Position numbers and translations under genes: made by a program. Below, in pieces: positions 18,671-27,040 of a stretch of 64,000 nucleotides of DNA (positions are counted from its first letter, which is position 1; every line of letters starts with the position of its first letter). The DNA is from Xanthobacter sp. NM-59 (GTDB lineage: Bacteria; Pseudomonadota; Alphaproteobacteria; Rhizobiales; Xanthobacteraceae): contig NZ_JACBFQ010000001.1 of the NCBI RefSeq assembly GCF_021401125.1, forward strand, positions 1 to 64,000, read 5' to 3'. A model generated the notes under the pieces. That model had not been told where the DNA came from. It was given only the letters and a program-made list of their open reading frames with translations, and did not search any database.

Positions 18671-19450
18671 TCAGGCCTGCTTGCGGATCTGGCGGCGCGC
18701 GATGTCGGCCACGGGGTGGAGCGCCGCCGGGTCGTCATCGCCCACCAGGCTGTACCCCAGGCCGTCGTCCGACCAGCTGAAGCCATGGACCCCATGCCCG
18801 GCGTGCGGCGTCATGGGCGCCTCGGCATCCGCTTGCATCGGCCGGGCCAGCATCACCAGGCGCTTGCCCTGGTCGTCGTCATACATGAACAGGGCGGCCG
18901 GGCCATGCTCGGTGGCCACGACGCGGCCGCCCATGAAGCGATATCCGGCCGCGGCGAGATCGGGGATGGCCACGGGCCGCCCCAGACGCCGCGAGGTCCA
19001 GGCGGCAAGCTGCGCGCGATCCTCGGCGCGGATTTCGACAGGCCGGGCGCGGTCCGGCGCGAACACGGCGTAGCTGGCGGAAGCCTCTTGGCCCAGCGCC
19101 TGGAGGCCCTCGGCCGGGGGCGTCTGGAAGCCGCGCGCCATCCATCCCGCTCCGGCGCCGACGGCAAGCAGCAGCACGGCCGCCGCCGCCGTCCTCCAGT
19201 GCGAACGCCAGCTTGGGCGGGCACGGGCTTCGATCATGCGCTGAAGGTCGAGCTCGGGCGGCAGGGGCTCTTCGGCAACAGGAGCGAGGGCGGCGCGCAA
19301 CATGTCGCGTTCCGCGCGAAAAGCCTCGATCCGCGCCGCGGTTTCGGGGTGGGCGGCGAGATAGCTGACCACCTCGGCGCGGCGCTCGGCGGTCAGGGCA
19401 TCGTCCACATAGCCGTTCAGGTCGTCCTCGGTAACGGGGCGGATGCTCAT
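18671..19450 (-). CDS. Anti-sigma factor, single-pass membrane protein
   Basis: A 259-residue protein. The cytoplasmic N-terminus (LNGYVDDALTAERRAEVVSY, about residues 11-30) is the usual short anti-sigma helical domain, followed by one membrane helix at 87-106 (TAAAAVLLLAVGAGAGWMAR) and a periplasmic domain of about 150 residues with RWMGGRV-like and YDDDQGKRL segments. No zinc HxxxCxxC motif is seen, so it is a non-ZAS anti-sigma factor. Its ATG overlaps the sigma stop (ATGA), so the two are made together. It is expected to hold the ECF sigma at the membrane until a periplasmic signal releases it. Confidence 0.9.
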   Translation of the reverse strand: MSIRPVTEDDLNGYVDDALTAERRAEVVSYLAAHPETAARIEAFRAERDMLRAALAPVAEEPLPPELDLQRMIEARARPSWRSHWRTAAAAVLLLAVGAGAGWMARGFQTPPAEGLQALGQEASASYAVFAPDRARPVEIRAEDRAQLAAWTSRRLGRPVAIPDLAAAGYRFMGGRVVATEHGPAALFMYDDDQGKRLVMLARPMQADAEAPMTPHAGHGVHGFSWSDDGLGYSLVGDDDPAALHPVADIARRQIRKQA

Positions 19451-19977
19451 TTCACTCTCCGCAGGTGCGGGTGGGCGCTCTCGCGCCGCGCATGGTCCGA
19501 CATGGCATCATGAAGCCGCTCCCGGGCGCGCGACAGGCGGGACATCACCGTGCCCACGGGAATGTCCAGCACCTTGGCCGCCTGCGCGTAGGAAAGGTCC
19601 TCGACGCCCACCAGCAGAAGCACCGCGCGCTGCTCCTCCGGCAGGTGGCCGAGGGCGGCAAGGGCGTCCTGGTAGTGCAACTGCTCCTCCTGCGGTGCCG
19701 CGTGGGCAAGCTCACCCTCGCCGGCCTCCTCGATGGGCACGGCCTGGGGGCGGGCCGACGCGCGGCGCAGGCGGGTCATGGCGAGGTTGTGCAGAATGGC
19801 GAAGATCCACGCGCGGGCGTCCCCATCCTCCCGGCGCTGATGCCAGCGGCCCACCGCCCGTTCCAGGCAGTCCTGAACGAGGTCGTCCGCCGCCGCCCGG
19901 TCTCGCAGCAGCGCGCGCGCATAGCGCCGCAAGGCGGGAATGACGGGCGTGATGAGGCTCGCCATGTCGGCGCTCAT
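19447..19977 (-). CDS. ECF-family RNA polymerase sigma factor
   Basis: A 176-residue sigma-70 family protein with only regions 2 and 4. Region 2 is at about residues 10-75 (RRYARALLRDRAAADDLVQD, AWIFAILHNLAMTRLRR), and region 4 is at about 115-165 (HLPEEQRAVLLLVGVEDLSY, VLDIPVGTVMSRLSRARERL). ATG 19977 has GGAG 8 nt upstream; the frame is open further upstream but lacks a better start. It is cotranscribed with the anti-sigma gene. Upstream is GGGAATAAA-N16-GTC, found also before 20293 and 22571, so it probably transcribes its own operon and the divergent genes. The exported MsrB and MsrA nearby point to periplasmic oxidative damage as the trigger (inference). Confidence 0.93.
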   Translation of the reverse strand: MSADMASLITPVIPALRRYARALLRDRAAADDLVQDCLERAVGRWHQRREDGDARAWIFAILHNLAMTRLRRASARPQAVPIEEAGEGELAHAAPQEEQLHYQDALAALGHLPEEQRAVLLLVGVEDLSYAQAAKVLDIPVGTVMSRLSRARERLHDAMSDHARRESAHPHLRRVK

Positions 19978-20138
19978 GCGGACTTCTCCGTCGGCGTTGC
20001 TCCTCCGCCCGCGCGCCCGTGCGCCCTCGATCCGCGTTTCCATCCGGCGGAAGGCGCGGGCGTCGCCGCAGGGCGAGCGCGGGCGGAGGGGAAGGGCATT
20101 GCGGATCTCCATCGGGCACCGAGCCCGATCAACGGTGG

Positions 20139-20165
20139 GACCCCATGTAGCGTCGATTTATTCCC
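20139..20165 (-). promoter_or_regulatory. Candidate ECF promoter for the sigma/anti-sigma operon
   Basis: On the minus strand GGGAATAAA (20165-20157) precedes GTC (20141-20139); measured from GGAATAA the spacer is 16 nt. The same two-part motif lies before 20293 and 22571. Confidence 0.55.
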
Positions 20166-20230
20166 AACGCGCATGATTTTTTTGCCGGCATGAGTCGCCG
20201 GCGACCACCGAGGGAAAAATCTGAAATCCC

Positions 20231-20257
20231 GGGAATAAAGCCGGGGGTGGGTGGGTC
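20231..20257 (+). promoter_or_regulatory. Candidate ECF promoter for the exported protein at 20293
   Basis: GGGAATAAA (20231-20239) with GTCAAC starting at 20255, a 16-nt spacer after GGAATAA, 36 bp before the start codon. It is divergent from the copy that serves the sigma gene. Confidence 0.55.
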
Positions 20258-20292
20258 AACGTCATGTCCGTTCCTGAAGAAGGGGATCCACC

Positions 20293-20745
20293 ATGAGGAC
20301 ACTTTCCGCCTTCGCGCCACCCTTCGCGGCACCCTTGGCCGCACCCTTCGCCGTGCTGGCATTTTCCGCGAGCGCCGCTCTGGCGGGCCCGGCCGAAGAT
20401 CTTGCCCGCGCGCGCGTCGCGGCCATCGCCGCCGGGGATCTTGTGGCCGTCACCGGCGTTTATGCTCCGGGTGCGCAGCTGCACTGGATCGGCGGTCCGT
20501 TGGACGGCACGTATGCGGGGCCGGAAGCGCTCACCGCCGTGTGGTCGAAGTTCGCTGCCGCGCAGGGCCCGCAGCAGGCTTCCATTGCCGCGATCTCGGA
20601 GGCGGCCAACCCCAAGGGCGCCACCGTCACCGCCGACGTGACCTTCGCCGGCAAGGCCAAGGTGGGGGTGCGCTATGTGCTGGTCTATCGCGAGGGCAGC
20701 CTGGTGGACGAGGTGTGGCAGGTCAAACCGGCCGCTGCGCGTTGA
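20293..20745 (+). CDS. Exported NTF2-like (SnoaL/DUF4440-type) protein
   Basis: A 150-residue protein with an N-terminal signal peptide (about residues 1-31, ending ASAALA). The mature part reads as a small cone-shaped NTF2-like fold: LARARVAAIAAGDLVAVTGV at the N-terminus, GPEALTAVWSKFA in the middle and VRYVLVYREGSLVDEVWQVK at the end. Such proteins bind small ligands or act as enzymes, and no catalytic residue can be named here. ATG 20293 is preceded by GAAGGGG. It is the first gene downstream of a candidate ECF promoter and 113 bp before msrB, so it may be in the same stress regulon. Function unknown. Confidence 0.75.
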   Translation: MRTLSAFAPPFAAPLAAPFAVLAFSASAALAGPAEDLARARVAAIAAGDLVAVTGVYAPGAQLHWIGGPLDGTYAGPEALTAVWSKFAAAQGPQQASIAAISEAANPKGATVTADVTFAGKAKVGVRYVLVYREGSLVDEVWQVKPAAAR

Positions 20746-20857
20746 AGCAACCACGGGCGGTCGCTATGGGTGCGCCCCGCCCTCATGCGTGCCGTTGGAA
20801 GCGTGTCCATGACTGCCACCCGAGGAGCGGGCCACAGGGACACAGGGAGCGATCACC

Positions 20858-21334
20858 ATGCTGACACGACGTTGCCTGCTGCTGTCCAGCGCGCTCGCCG
20901 CCATCGGCCTTGCCCCTGGGCCGCGCGCGCTGGCGGCGACTTTTCCGGTGTCCTACTCGGACGCGGAATGGCGAAAGCGGCTGACGCCGGAGCAATATGC
21001 GGTGTTGCGCCAGGACGGGACGGAGCGGGCCTATTCCAGCCCGCTCAATGAGGAGCACCGGCGCGGCACATTCGCCTGCGCCGGCTGCGGCAATGCGCTT
21101 TTCTCCTCCGCCACCAAGTTCGACAGCGGCACCGGCTGGCCCAGCTTCTGGGCGCCGCTCGCGGGGGCGGTGGGCGAAACCCGCGACTTCTCCTACGGCA
21201 TGGCGCGCACGGCGGTGCATTGCGCGCGCTGCGGCGGGCATCTCGGCCACGTCTTCAAGGACGGGCCCCCGCCCACGGGCCTGCGCTATTGCATGAACGG
21301 CGTGGCCCTGAGCTTCGCTCCGGCGGTGGGGTGA
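20858..21334 (+). CDS. msrB: Exported peptide-methionine (R)-S-oxide reductase
   Basis: Repairs methionine-R-sulfoxide in proteins. The 158-residue protein begins with a twin-arginine-like signal (TRRCLLLSSALAAIGLAPG), so it should act in the periplasm. The MsrB domain covers about residues 33-155: two zinc CxxC pairs (FACAGCGNALF and HCARCGGHLGH), GTGWPSFW, and the catalytic Cys145 in RYCMNG. ATG 20858 has GGGAG upstream. It is followed 358 bp later by msrA, also exported, so both stereoisomers can be repaired outside the cytoplasm. It is close to an ECF sigma/anti-sigma pair, which may control it through the promoter before 20293. Confidence 0.95.
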   Translation: MLTRRCLLLSSALAAIGLAPGPRALAATFPVSYSDAEWRKRLTPEQYAVLRQDGTERAYSSPLNEEHRRGTFACAGCGNALFSSATKFDSGTGWPSFWAPLAGAVGETRDFSYGMARTAVHCARCGGHLGHVFKDGPPPTGLRYCMNGVALSFAPAVG

Positions 21335-21692
21335 GGCGCCATGGTGCGGTTGCCGCAGGCTTGCCGAGCTGGCACGCGCAACGGTCTCAGCCGCTCTCTC
21401 CGGGCGGTCGGGCCCTTTCGCTCAATGGCCCGTCCCTTCAGAGCGGCATGGAGCTGAGCTTTGTGACGTGGTGGCGGCGCGGTCGCAAGTGTGGGCCGGT
21501 CGCCTTCGCCTCGCCCTCGACGGGGCGCATGGGTCAAAGGCCTATGGCTCTGGGTGCCCATCCGCCGGCCCGGTGCCCTCGGAGAGCGTATGTCTTCGCA
21601 GAGCGTATGTTTGAGGTGGGGTGCATCAAACCGGGCGTCGAGGCCTGTGCCTTCGCTTCCAGCCGGGGCCCGGCTGAACAGGGAGAGATGTG
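21335..21692. other. Intergenic region between msrB and msrA, no gene
   Basis: About 358 bp without a credible gene on either strand; reading frames here are short and compositionally odd. A short direct repeat (CAGAGCGTATGT, near 21585-21610) is visible. It may hold the msrA promoter, but no copy of the GGGAATAAA motif is seen. Confidence 0.5.
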
Positions 21693-22385
21693 ATGACAGC
21701 CAGACGTGGCTTCCTTCTCGGCCTTGCGGCCGTGTGGCTGGTGGGCGCGAGCGTGCCGGGCGCGGCACAGGAGGGCATCGCTGTTCCGCCGCCGGCGCTT
21801 GATGAGACCGCCACCGCCCCCAGCGAGGTGGCGGTGCTGGCCGGCGGATGCTTCTGGGGCGTGCAGGGGGTGTTCCAGCATGTGAAGGGCGTGACGAGCG
21901 CCGTCTCCGGCTATGCCGGCGGGGAGGGTGCGACCGCGCGCTATGGCATGGTGAGCAGCGGCGCCACGGGGCATGCGGAGTCGGTGAAGGTCACCTTCGA
22001 TCCCCGGCAGATCAGCTATGGCGAGATCCTGCGGATCTACTTTTCCGTGGCCCACGATCCGACCCAGCTCAACCGCCAGGGACCAGACCACGGCACCCAG
22101 TATCGCTCCGCCATCTTTCCCATGGACGATCAGCAGGCGCGCATTGCCAAGGCCTATATCGCCCAGCTCGACGGCGCGCGGATCTATGATGCCGCCATCG
22201 CGACGCGGATCGAGCCGGGCCACGCTTTCTTTCCGGCCGAGGCGGCGCATCAGGACTTCCTCACTCGAAATCCCGGCAATCCGTACATCGTCGTCAATGA
22301 TTTGCCCAAGATCCGCAATCTCGCCCGCCTTTATCCCGATCGCTACCGCGCCGTGCCGGTGCTGGTGGGGCAAAGCGGGCGCTGA
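21693..22385 (+). CDS. msrA: Exported peptide-methionine (S)-S-oxide reductase
   Basis: Repairs methionine-S-sulfoxide. The 230-residue protein starts with a twin-arginine-like signal (TARRGFLLGLAAVWLVG), so it is periplasmic. The MsrA core has the catalytic Cys53 in AGGCFWGVQG, followed by VSGYAGG, GHAESVKVTFDP, YFSVAHDPTQLNRQGPDHGT and YRSAIF, all family signatures. ATG 21693 was chosen because GGGAGAG is spaced well before it; GTG 21690 is adjacent. It is separate from msrB by a long gap, so it probably has its own promoter. The C-terminus (residues 175-230) is a normal MsrA tail. Confidence 0.95.
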   Translation: MTARRGFLLGLAAVWLVGASVPGAAQEGIAVPPPALDETATAPSEVAVLAGGCFWGVQGVFQHVKGVTSAVSGYAGGEGATARYGMVSSGATGHAESVKVTFDPRQISYGEILRIYFSVAHDPTQLNRQGPDHGTQYRSAIFPMDDQQARIAKAYIAQLDGARIYDAAIATRIEPGHAFFPAEAAHQDFLTRNPGNPYIVVNDLPKIRNLARLYPDRYRAVPVLVGQSGR

Positions 22386-22415
22386 GGGGCTGGCGGCGAA
22401 TTCTTGATCGGCGGT

Positions 22416-22441
22416 GGGAATAAATCCGGCTGAGCGGAGTC
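22416..22441 (+). promoter_or_regulatory. Candidate ECF promoter for the substrate-binding protein
   Basis: GGGAATAAA (22416-22424) followed after 15 nt (measured from GGAATAA) by GTCGATC. It is the third copy of the motif seen at the sigma operon and at 20231. Confidence 0.5.
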
Positions 22442-22570
22442 GATCCTTCAGGCGCCGCCACGCTGGGCTTTCCAACGGGCGGCGCCGCCAACCCATCCGC
22501 CGGATCCCTTCCGGTCCGCGCTGCCGTGCTGCCCCTTCCTGAGAGCGGCGGTGCCCTGGAGACAGTCTTC

Positions 22571-23332
22571 ATGATCAAGCTTGCCGTTCTGGCCATCGCG
22601 GCCCTTGCCGCCGGCATGTCGAGCGCCTGTGCCGCCGACCTCAATATCTACGGGCCGGGTGGTCCGCTGCCGGCCATGAAGGAGGCCGCCGCCGCCTTCG
22701 GAAAGGCCAAGGGCATCGAGGTGGCCGTGACCGCCGGGCCCACATCCGCCTGGATCGAGAAGGCCCGGCAGGATGCCGACCTCGTCTTCAGCGGCTCCGA
22801 GGCGATGATGACCGACTTCGTTGCCGCCATGAATGGCCAGATCCGCAGCGAGGATGTGGAGCCGCTGTACCTGAGGGCCTCCGCCATCCTGGTGCGGCCG
22901 GGCAACCCCAAGGGCATTCACGGCCTCGCGGATCTGATGAAGCCGGGGGTGAAGGTGCTCGTCGTCCATGGCGCCGGTCAGACCGGCCTCTGGGAAGATG
23001 TGGCGGGCCGCACGGGCAGCATCGACGATGTGCGGCGCCTGCGCGCCAATATCGGCTTCTTCGCCCCCAACAGCGCCGTGGCAAAACAGAAATGGGTGGA
23101 TGAGACGGCCTACGACGCCTGGATCATCTGGAACATCTGGCAGGTCTCCAATCCGCAGCTGGCGGACACGGTGGAGATCGACCCCGAGCACCGCATCTAT
23201 CGTGACACTGGAATCGTGGAGACCGCGCGCGGGCAGGCGAAGCCGGCCGCCAAGGCGTTCGTTGCCTTCCTGAAGAGCCCGCAGGGTGCGAAGATTTTTG
23301 AGAAATGGGGCTGGCACAACCCCGCGCATTGA
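22571..23332 (+). CDS. Periplasmic ModA-like substrate-binding protein
   Basis: A 253-residue exported protein (signal peptide about residues 1-23, MSSACAA cleavage region) of the type II periplasmic-binding superfamily near ModA. Visible features are LNIYGPGGPLPAMKEAAAAF at the mature N-terminus, GPTSAWIEKARQDADLVFSG and LYLRASAILVRPGNPKGIHG. No permease or ATPase genes are adjacent, so it is an orphan in this window. Molybdate/tungstate binding is the family default, but the motif spacing is not the textbook ModA one; sensing or scavenging of an organic or metal anion is as likely. ATG 22571 has GGAG 9 nt upstream. The candidate ECF promoter about 150 bp upstream suggests stress-linked expression. 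Confidence 0.8.
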   Translation: MIKLAVLAIAALAAGMSSACAADLNIYGPGGPLPAMKEAAAAFGKAKGIEVAVTAGPTSAWIEKARQDADLVFSGSEAMMTDFVAAMNGQIRSEDVEPLYLRASAILVRPGNPKGIHGLADLMKPGVKVLVVHGAGQTGLWEDVAGRTGSIDDVRRLRANIGFFAPNSAVAKQKWVDETAYDAWIIWNIWQVSNPQLADTVEIDPEHRIYRDTGIVETARGQAKPAAKAFVAFLKSPQGAKIFEKWGWHNPAH

Positions 23333-23956
23333 GCACCAGGACACTTTCCATCACAAGATGTAACAGAGTGGCCACGCGCGGAGATCGGGACTATTGGCCG
23401 ACAAAGCATATCCCGGGGCAGGTTGGCCCCGGGCGTTTGCATCAAAGGCTTTGCCGCGAAAGTGCAGGGGGCTCGGCGCGGGGCCGGCATGGTGTAAGCG
23501 GGGGTTGGCCTCGATTGTCTCAATGCTTCATCGGCGGGCGATCAGGGCCTAAATCCGCGGCAGGATGCCAAATATTCAGCCATTATTCCGCCCGTTGTTA
23601 ACTGTGCTTGGTGGGAAATCCACATCCTAGCAATAAGTTGCATTTGCGGATGGTGACCTGGGGCTAATGATTGTCGCTGAGATGGGGGCATCGAACTGGC
23701 AATCGTCATTGCCGGGTATCTGGTTCCCGGGCAGGCCCGGGATCCGGTACGGGGCAGAGCCGAGCGCGAGAAATCATTCGAAGTGACGACGGCATGACCT
23801 TCCCGCTGCCCCCGGTGGCGGGAGAGTGCTGCCAATGATGAGACGCATTCGCATCTTTCGTTGATTTCAACGGAAATGTACAATAGTACCCCCGCCTCAG
23901 GCGTGGGTCGTGTGACGCGACCCGTGATGTCAATCGGTTGAGTGCTGAGGGTCCCA
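23333..23956. other. Intergenic region with GC palindromes, no gene
   Basis: About 620 bp. No convincing coding sequence on either strand. It contains a cluster of GC palindromes around 23715-23755 (CCCGGGCAGGCCCGGG) and an AT-richer stretch at 23850-23900, which is a plausible place for the chemoreceptor promoter. Confidence 0.5.
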
Positions 23957-25738
23957 ATGTCCGTAACCAATGATGCCGTTTCCGTCGGAAGCTATGCCGC
24001 CTCCTCGAAGCCGGGCGGGGGAAGTGGTGCGGGTTTCCTGGCGCGGTTCAAGATCTTCACGAAGATCCTCATGGTGGTGGGCGTTCTCGCGCTGGCCGCG
24101 CTGGTGATCACGGCCATTGGCGTTCGCTCGCTGAGCGCCCTCAATTCCACCGCCCAGTCCATGAGCGGCGTTTCGGAAGCCGCTCTGAATGGCGCGCGCC
24201 TGTCCATCGGCATCACCATGCTCAGCCGCGGTGAATATCGCATCGCCATCGATCCGAGCGAGAATGCCCGCAAGGACATCATGCGGCAGGTGGAGGAGGA
24301 GCGCGCCCGGTTCTATAAGTACCTCGACGCGCTCTCCACCGCGCTGAGCGATCCCGCCGACCGCGCGCGCCTGGAGGAGATCCGGGCCCGGTTCGACACC
24401 TATATGGAGCAGATGGCGTCGACCGTGCGCACGGCGGAGAATGTGCAGGATCAGGAGGTCAGCGAGGCCACGGCGGTGCTGCGGGATTCCGCTCTGCGCG
24501 GGCGCGCGGCGGCTGAGAATGTGCGCAAGAGCGTTGCCGCCCTGGTGGGCTCTCTCGACCAGCGGATGAGCGCGTCGGTGGTTGGCGCCGAAGCTGAATA
24601 CCGCAAGGCCTCCATGGTCATGATGGCGGCCGCCGCCATCGGCATTTTCGTGGCGCTGGCGCTGGGCTATGTGATTGGCCAGTACGGCATTTCCCGCCCC
24701 ATCCGCCATATCGTCGACGTGCTGCAGCAGATTGCCCGGGGCGATTTCCAGACCAACGTGGTGGGCGTGGACCGCGCCGACGAGGTGGGCGAGGTGGCGC
24801 GCTCGGCCCTGGTGTTCAAGCGGAACGGTGAGGAGAAGGTGCAGCTGGAGCGGGAGGCCGAGGAGGCCAAGCAGCGCGCCGAGGCCGACAAGCGCGCCTC
24901 GATGGCGCGTTTGGCCGAGGGCTTTGAAGCCTCGGTTGGCGGCATCGTCGACATCGTGTCTTCCGCTGCCACCGAGCTTGAGGCGTCGGCCCAGACCCTC
25001 ACTGCCTCCACTGAGGAGACTTCGGTGCAGAGCTCGGCCATGGCCTCGGCCTCGGAGCAGGCGTCGGCGAATGTGGAAACCGTGGCTGCCGCTGCCGAGG
25101 AGCTGGCAGGTTCCATCGCCGAAATCGGTCGCCAGGTGGAGGAGTCCGCACGCATGGCCCGCAACGCGGCGGCGAATGCCGATGCCACCGCATCGAAGAT
25201 GCAGTCGCTTTCGGAATCGGCCACCAGCATCGTCGCGGTGGTCGACCTCATCAGCGCCATTGCCCAGCAGACGAACCTTCTGGCCCTGAATGCCACCATC
25301 GAGGCCGCGCGGGCGGGCGATGCCGGCAAGGGGTTTGCGGTGGTCGCCTCCGAGGTCAAGAGCCTCGCGGAGCAGACCGGCAAGGCGACCCAGCAGATCG
25401 CCGACCAGATCTCCGCCATTCAAAGCTCCACCCGCGAGTCGGTGGACGCAATGGCGGCCATCAACAAGTCGATCGACGATATCAACGGCGTCTCCAGCCT
25501 GATCGCCTCCGCCGTGACCCAGCAGATGGCGGCGACCGGTGAAATCGCCCGCAATGTCCAGCAGGCTGCCGTGGGCACCAAGCAGGTGTCCGAGAATATC
25601 GAGAGCGTGAGCATCGCCGCGCGCGATTCCGGCGCGGCGTCCACCCAGGTACTCGCCTCGGCCGAGGAGCTGGCCAAGCAGGCCGAGCGCCTGCGCGGTG
25701 AGGTTCACTCGTTCCTGTCGAACGTCCGCGCGGCGTGA
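23957..25738 (+). CDS. Methyl-accepting chemotaxis protein
   Basis: A 593-residue chemoreceptor that passes ligand information to CheA/CheW. Membrane helix 1 is at about residues 36-56, a periplasmic four-helix-bundle sensor at about 57-220, membrane helix 2 at about 221-242, HAMP at about 243-300, and a long cytoplasmic coiled coil with the conserved hairpin tip [20 protein letters not shown] around 435-455, followed by [15 protein letters not shown]. There is no C-terminal CheR-binding pentapeptide; it ends [13 protein letters not shown] 23957 has GAGG upstream (GTG 23942 also in frame). It is a single gene followed by a strong hairpin. The ligand cannot be predicted. Confidence 0.95.
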   Translation: MSVTNDAVSVGSYAASSKPGGGSGAGFLARFKIFTKILMVVGVLALAALVITAIGVRSLSALNSTAQSMSGVSEAALNGARLSIGITMLSRGEYRIAIDPSENARKDIMRQVEEERARFYKYLDALSTALSDPADRARLEEIRARFDTYMEQMASTVRTAENVQDQEVSEATAVLRDSALRGRAAAENVRKSVAALVGSLDQRMSASVVGAEAEYRKASMVMMAAAAIGIFVALALGYVIGQYGISRPIRHIVDVLQQIARGDFQTNVVGVDRADEVGEVARSALVFKRNGEEKVQLEREAEEAKQRAEADKRASMARLAEGFEASVGGIVDIVSSAATELEASAQTLTASTEETSVQSSAMASASEQASANVETVAAAAEELAGSIAEIGRQVEESARMARNAAANADATASKMQSLSESATSIVAVVDLISAIAQQTNLLALNATIEAARAGDAGKGFAVVASEVKSLAEQTGKATQQIADQISAIQSSTRESVDAMAAINKSIDDINGVSSLIASAVTQQMAATGEIARNVQQAAVGTKQVSENIESVSIAARDSGAASTQVLASAEELAKQAERLRGEVHSFLSNVRAA

Positions 25739-25760
25739 TCCTCCGGCGGTGAAGAAAGGC

Positions 25761-25790
25761 AAGGCGCCCGCTGCCCGCAGCGGGCGCCTT
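25761..25790 (+). terminator. Strong hairpin after the chemoreceptor gene
   Basis: AAGGCGCCCGCTG pairs perfectly over 13 bp with CAGCGGGCGCCTT around a CCCG loop. There is no T-run, but the position 20 bp after the stop, between convergent genes, fits a bidirectional terminator. Confidence 0.6.
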
Positions 25791-25842
25791 CGCGATGGCG
25801 GAGCCGCGCCGGATGCCGGCACCCATTGAAGAAGAGCGGCGG

Positions 25843-26877
25843 CTAAGGTTCCGCCTGTGCTTGCGGGGTGGGGCGCCCTGAACGCCACCTTGAAGGCGCC
25901 ATTCCACTCCAGCGGCGGAAGCTGCGCACGAAGGCGCTCTGGGTGGAATAGGACAGCGCGGCCGAGATCTCTCCAATGGAAAGCTCCGTCAGCGCCAGCA
26001 GTTCCGAGGCCATGACGAAGCGCACCGCATCACGCTCGCGCGCAAAGGATGTGCCTTCCGCAGCCAGGCGCCGGTCGAGGGAGCGCGGCGAGGTGTGAAG
26101 GCGCCGGGCGATGGCATCGAGGGATGTCTCGTTCAGGCTCAGGGCCGGTCGCAGCACATGCCGCAGCCGCTCCGTGGTGGAAAGCGCGGACAGGCCCAAG
26201 GTCGCCGACAGCGTGGCCAGCAGATGTTCCCGCCGTGCCGGATCGAAGGTGGGGCAGGGGGCCGACAGATCCACCCGCCGCAGCAGAATACAGGTTTGGG
26301 GCTGATTGAAGCGGACCTCGGTTCGCAGCAGGGCCTCGAAAAGCGAGGGGGTCGGCGGCGGCCTGAAGGAGAAGTGCACTTCAAGCGGCATGACGGCCCC
26401 GCCGGAGAGGCTGCGGATCATGTTCGCGCCCGCACCCATGGCCAGGCCGTAAATCTGATCGGCGCCCGGGGCCTGGCGGTCGTAGATGCCGAAACCCAGC
26501 GCCGTGCACTCACCCATGGGGATGAGGTAGGAGCAGGCAGCCTGGGACATGCCGCCCTGCATGCTCACATAGTCGGCGAGCGCCTGGCCGACGGTTGGCG
26601 CCGAGGCCATCAGTTCCCCCACCGGTCCGAGGCAGCGATGGTCGTTGCGCGCGCCCACGCGCACGCCCAGCTCGGCCTGCCCGGCGAGGGCCGAGGCCCG
26701 CGCCATCATGGCCAGCGCCTGGCTGAAGGGCACCCGCGCACCGCTGACGAGATCGCGCGGACCGAAGCTCAAGCCCGCGAACACCGGCCGCGGGTCAATC
26801 CCCAGCTCTTCCAGCACTGCAGGCAATGCCGCCGCCGGGCTGACCCTCTGCAAGGCTGTCCTGGATGGGTCGGTCAT
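25843..26877 (-). CDS. AraC-family transcriptional regulator (OruR/ArgR-like)
   Basis: A 344-residue protein with a long N-terminal ligand domain of the arabinose-binding-like type (about residues 1-210) and a C-terminal double helix-turn-helix of the AraC family (about 230-335). DNA-binding features are SLDAIARRLHTSPRSLDRRL and SIGEISAALSYSTQSAFVRS then FRRWSGMAPSRWR. ATG 26877 (MTDPSR) was chosen; a longer frame to 26940 exists. It is divergent from the exported DUF1254 protein across 163 bp, so that gene is the likely target. Known relatives control catabolic genes. Inducer unknown. Confidence 0.9.
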   Translation of the reverse strand: MTDPSRTALQRVSPAAALPAVLEELGIDPRPVFAGLSFGPRDLVSGARVPFSQALAMMARASALAGQAELGVRVGARNDHRCLGPVGELMASAPTVGQALADYVSMQGGMSQAACSYLIPMGECTALGFGIYDRQAPGADQIYGLAMGAGANMIRSLSGGAVMPLEVHFSFRPPPTPSLFEALLRTEVRFNQPQTCILLRRVDLSAPCPTFDPARREHLLATLSATLGLSALSTTERLRHVLRPALSLNETSLDAIARRLHTSPRSLDRRLAAEGTSFARERDAVRFVMASELLALTELSIGEISAALSYSTQSAFVRSFRRWSGMAPSRWRSGRPTPQAQAEP

Positions 26878-27040
26878 CGGGCCCCGCTGGCGAGAAATGG
26901 CAAACAGGGGACGCGGTAGCACGCCTAGCATCGCGCGCAAAACATCACGAGGGCGTATGCCTTTTGCGGCTTTTTCCGCGCTCCGGGCGTTTCCGGGCCG
27001 GGGGCAGCCCCGAGGATCGCCCAGCTAAGGGAGACTTCCC

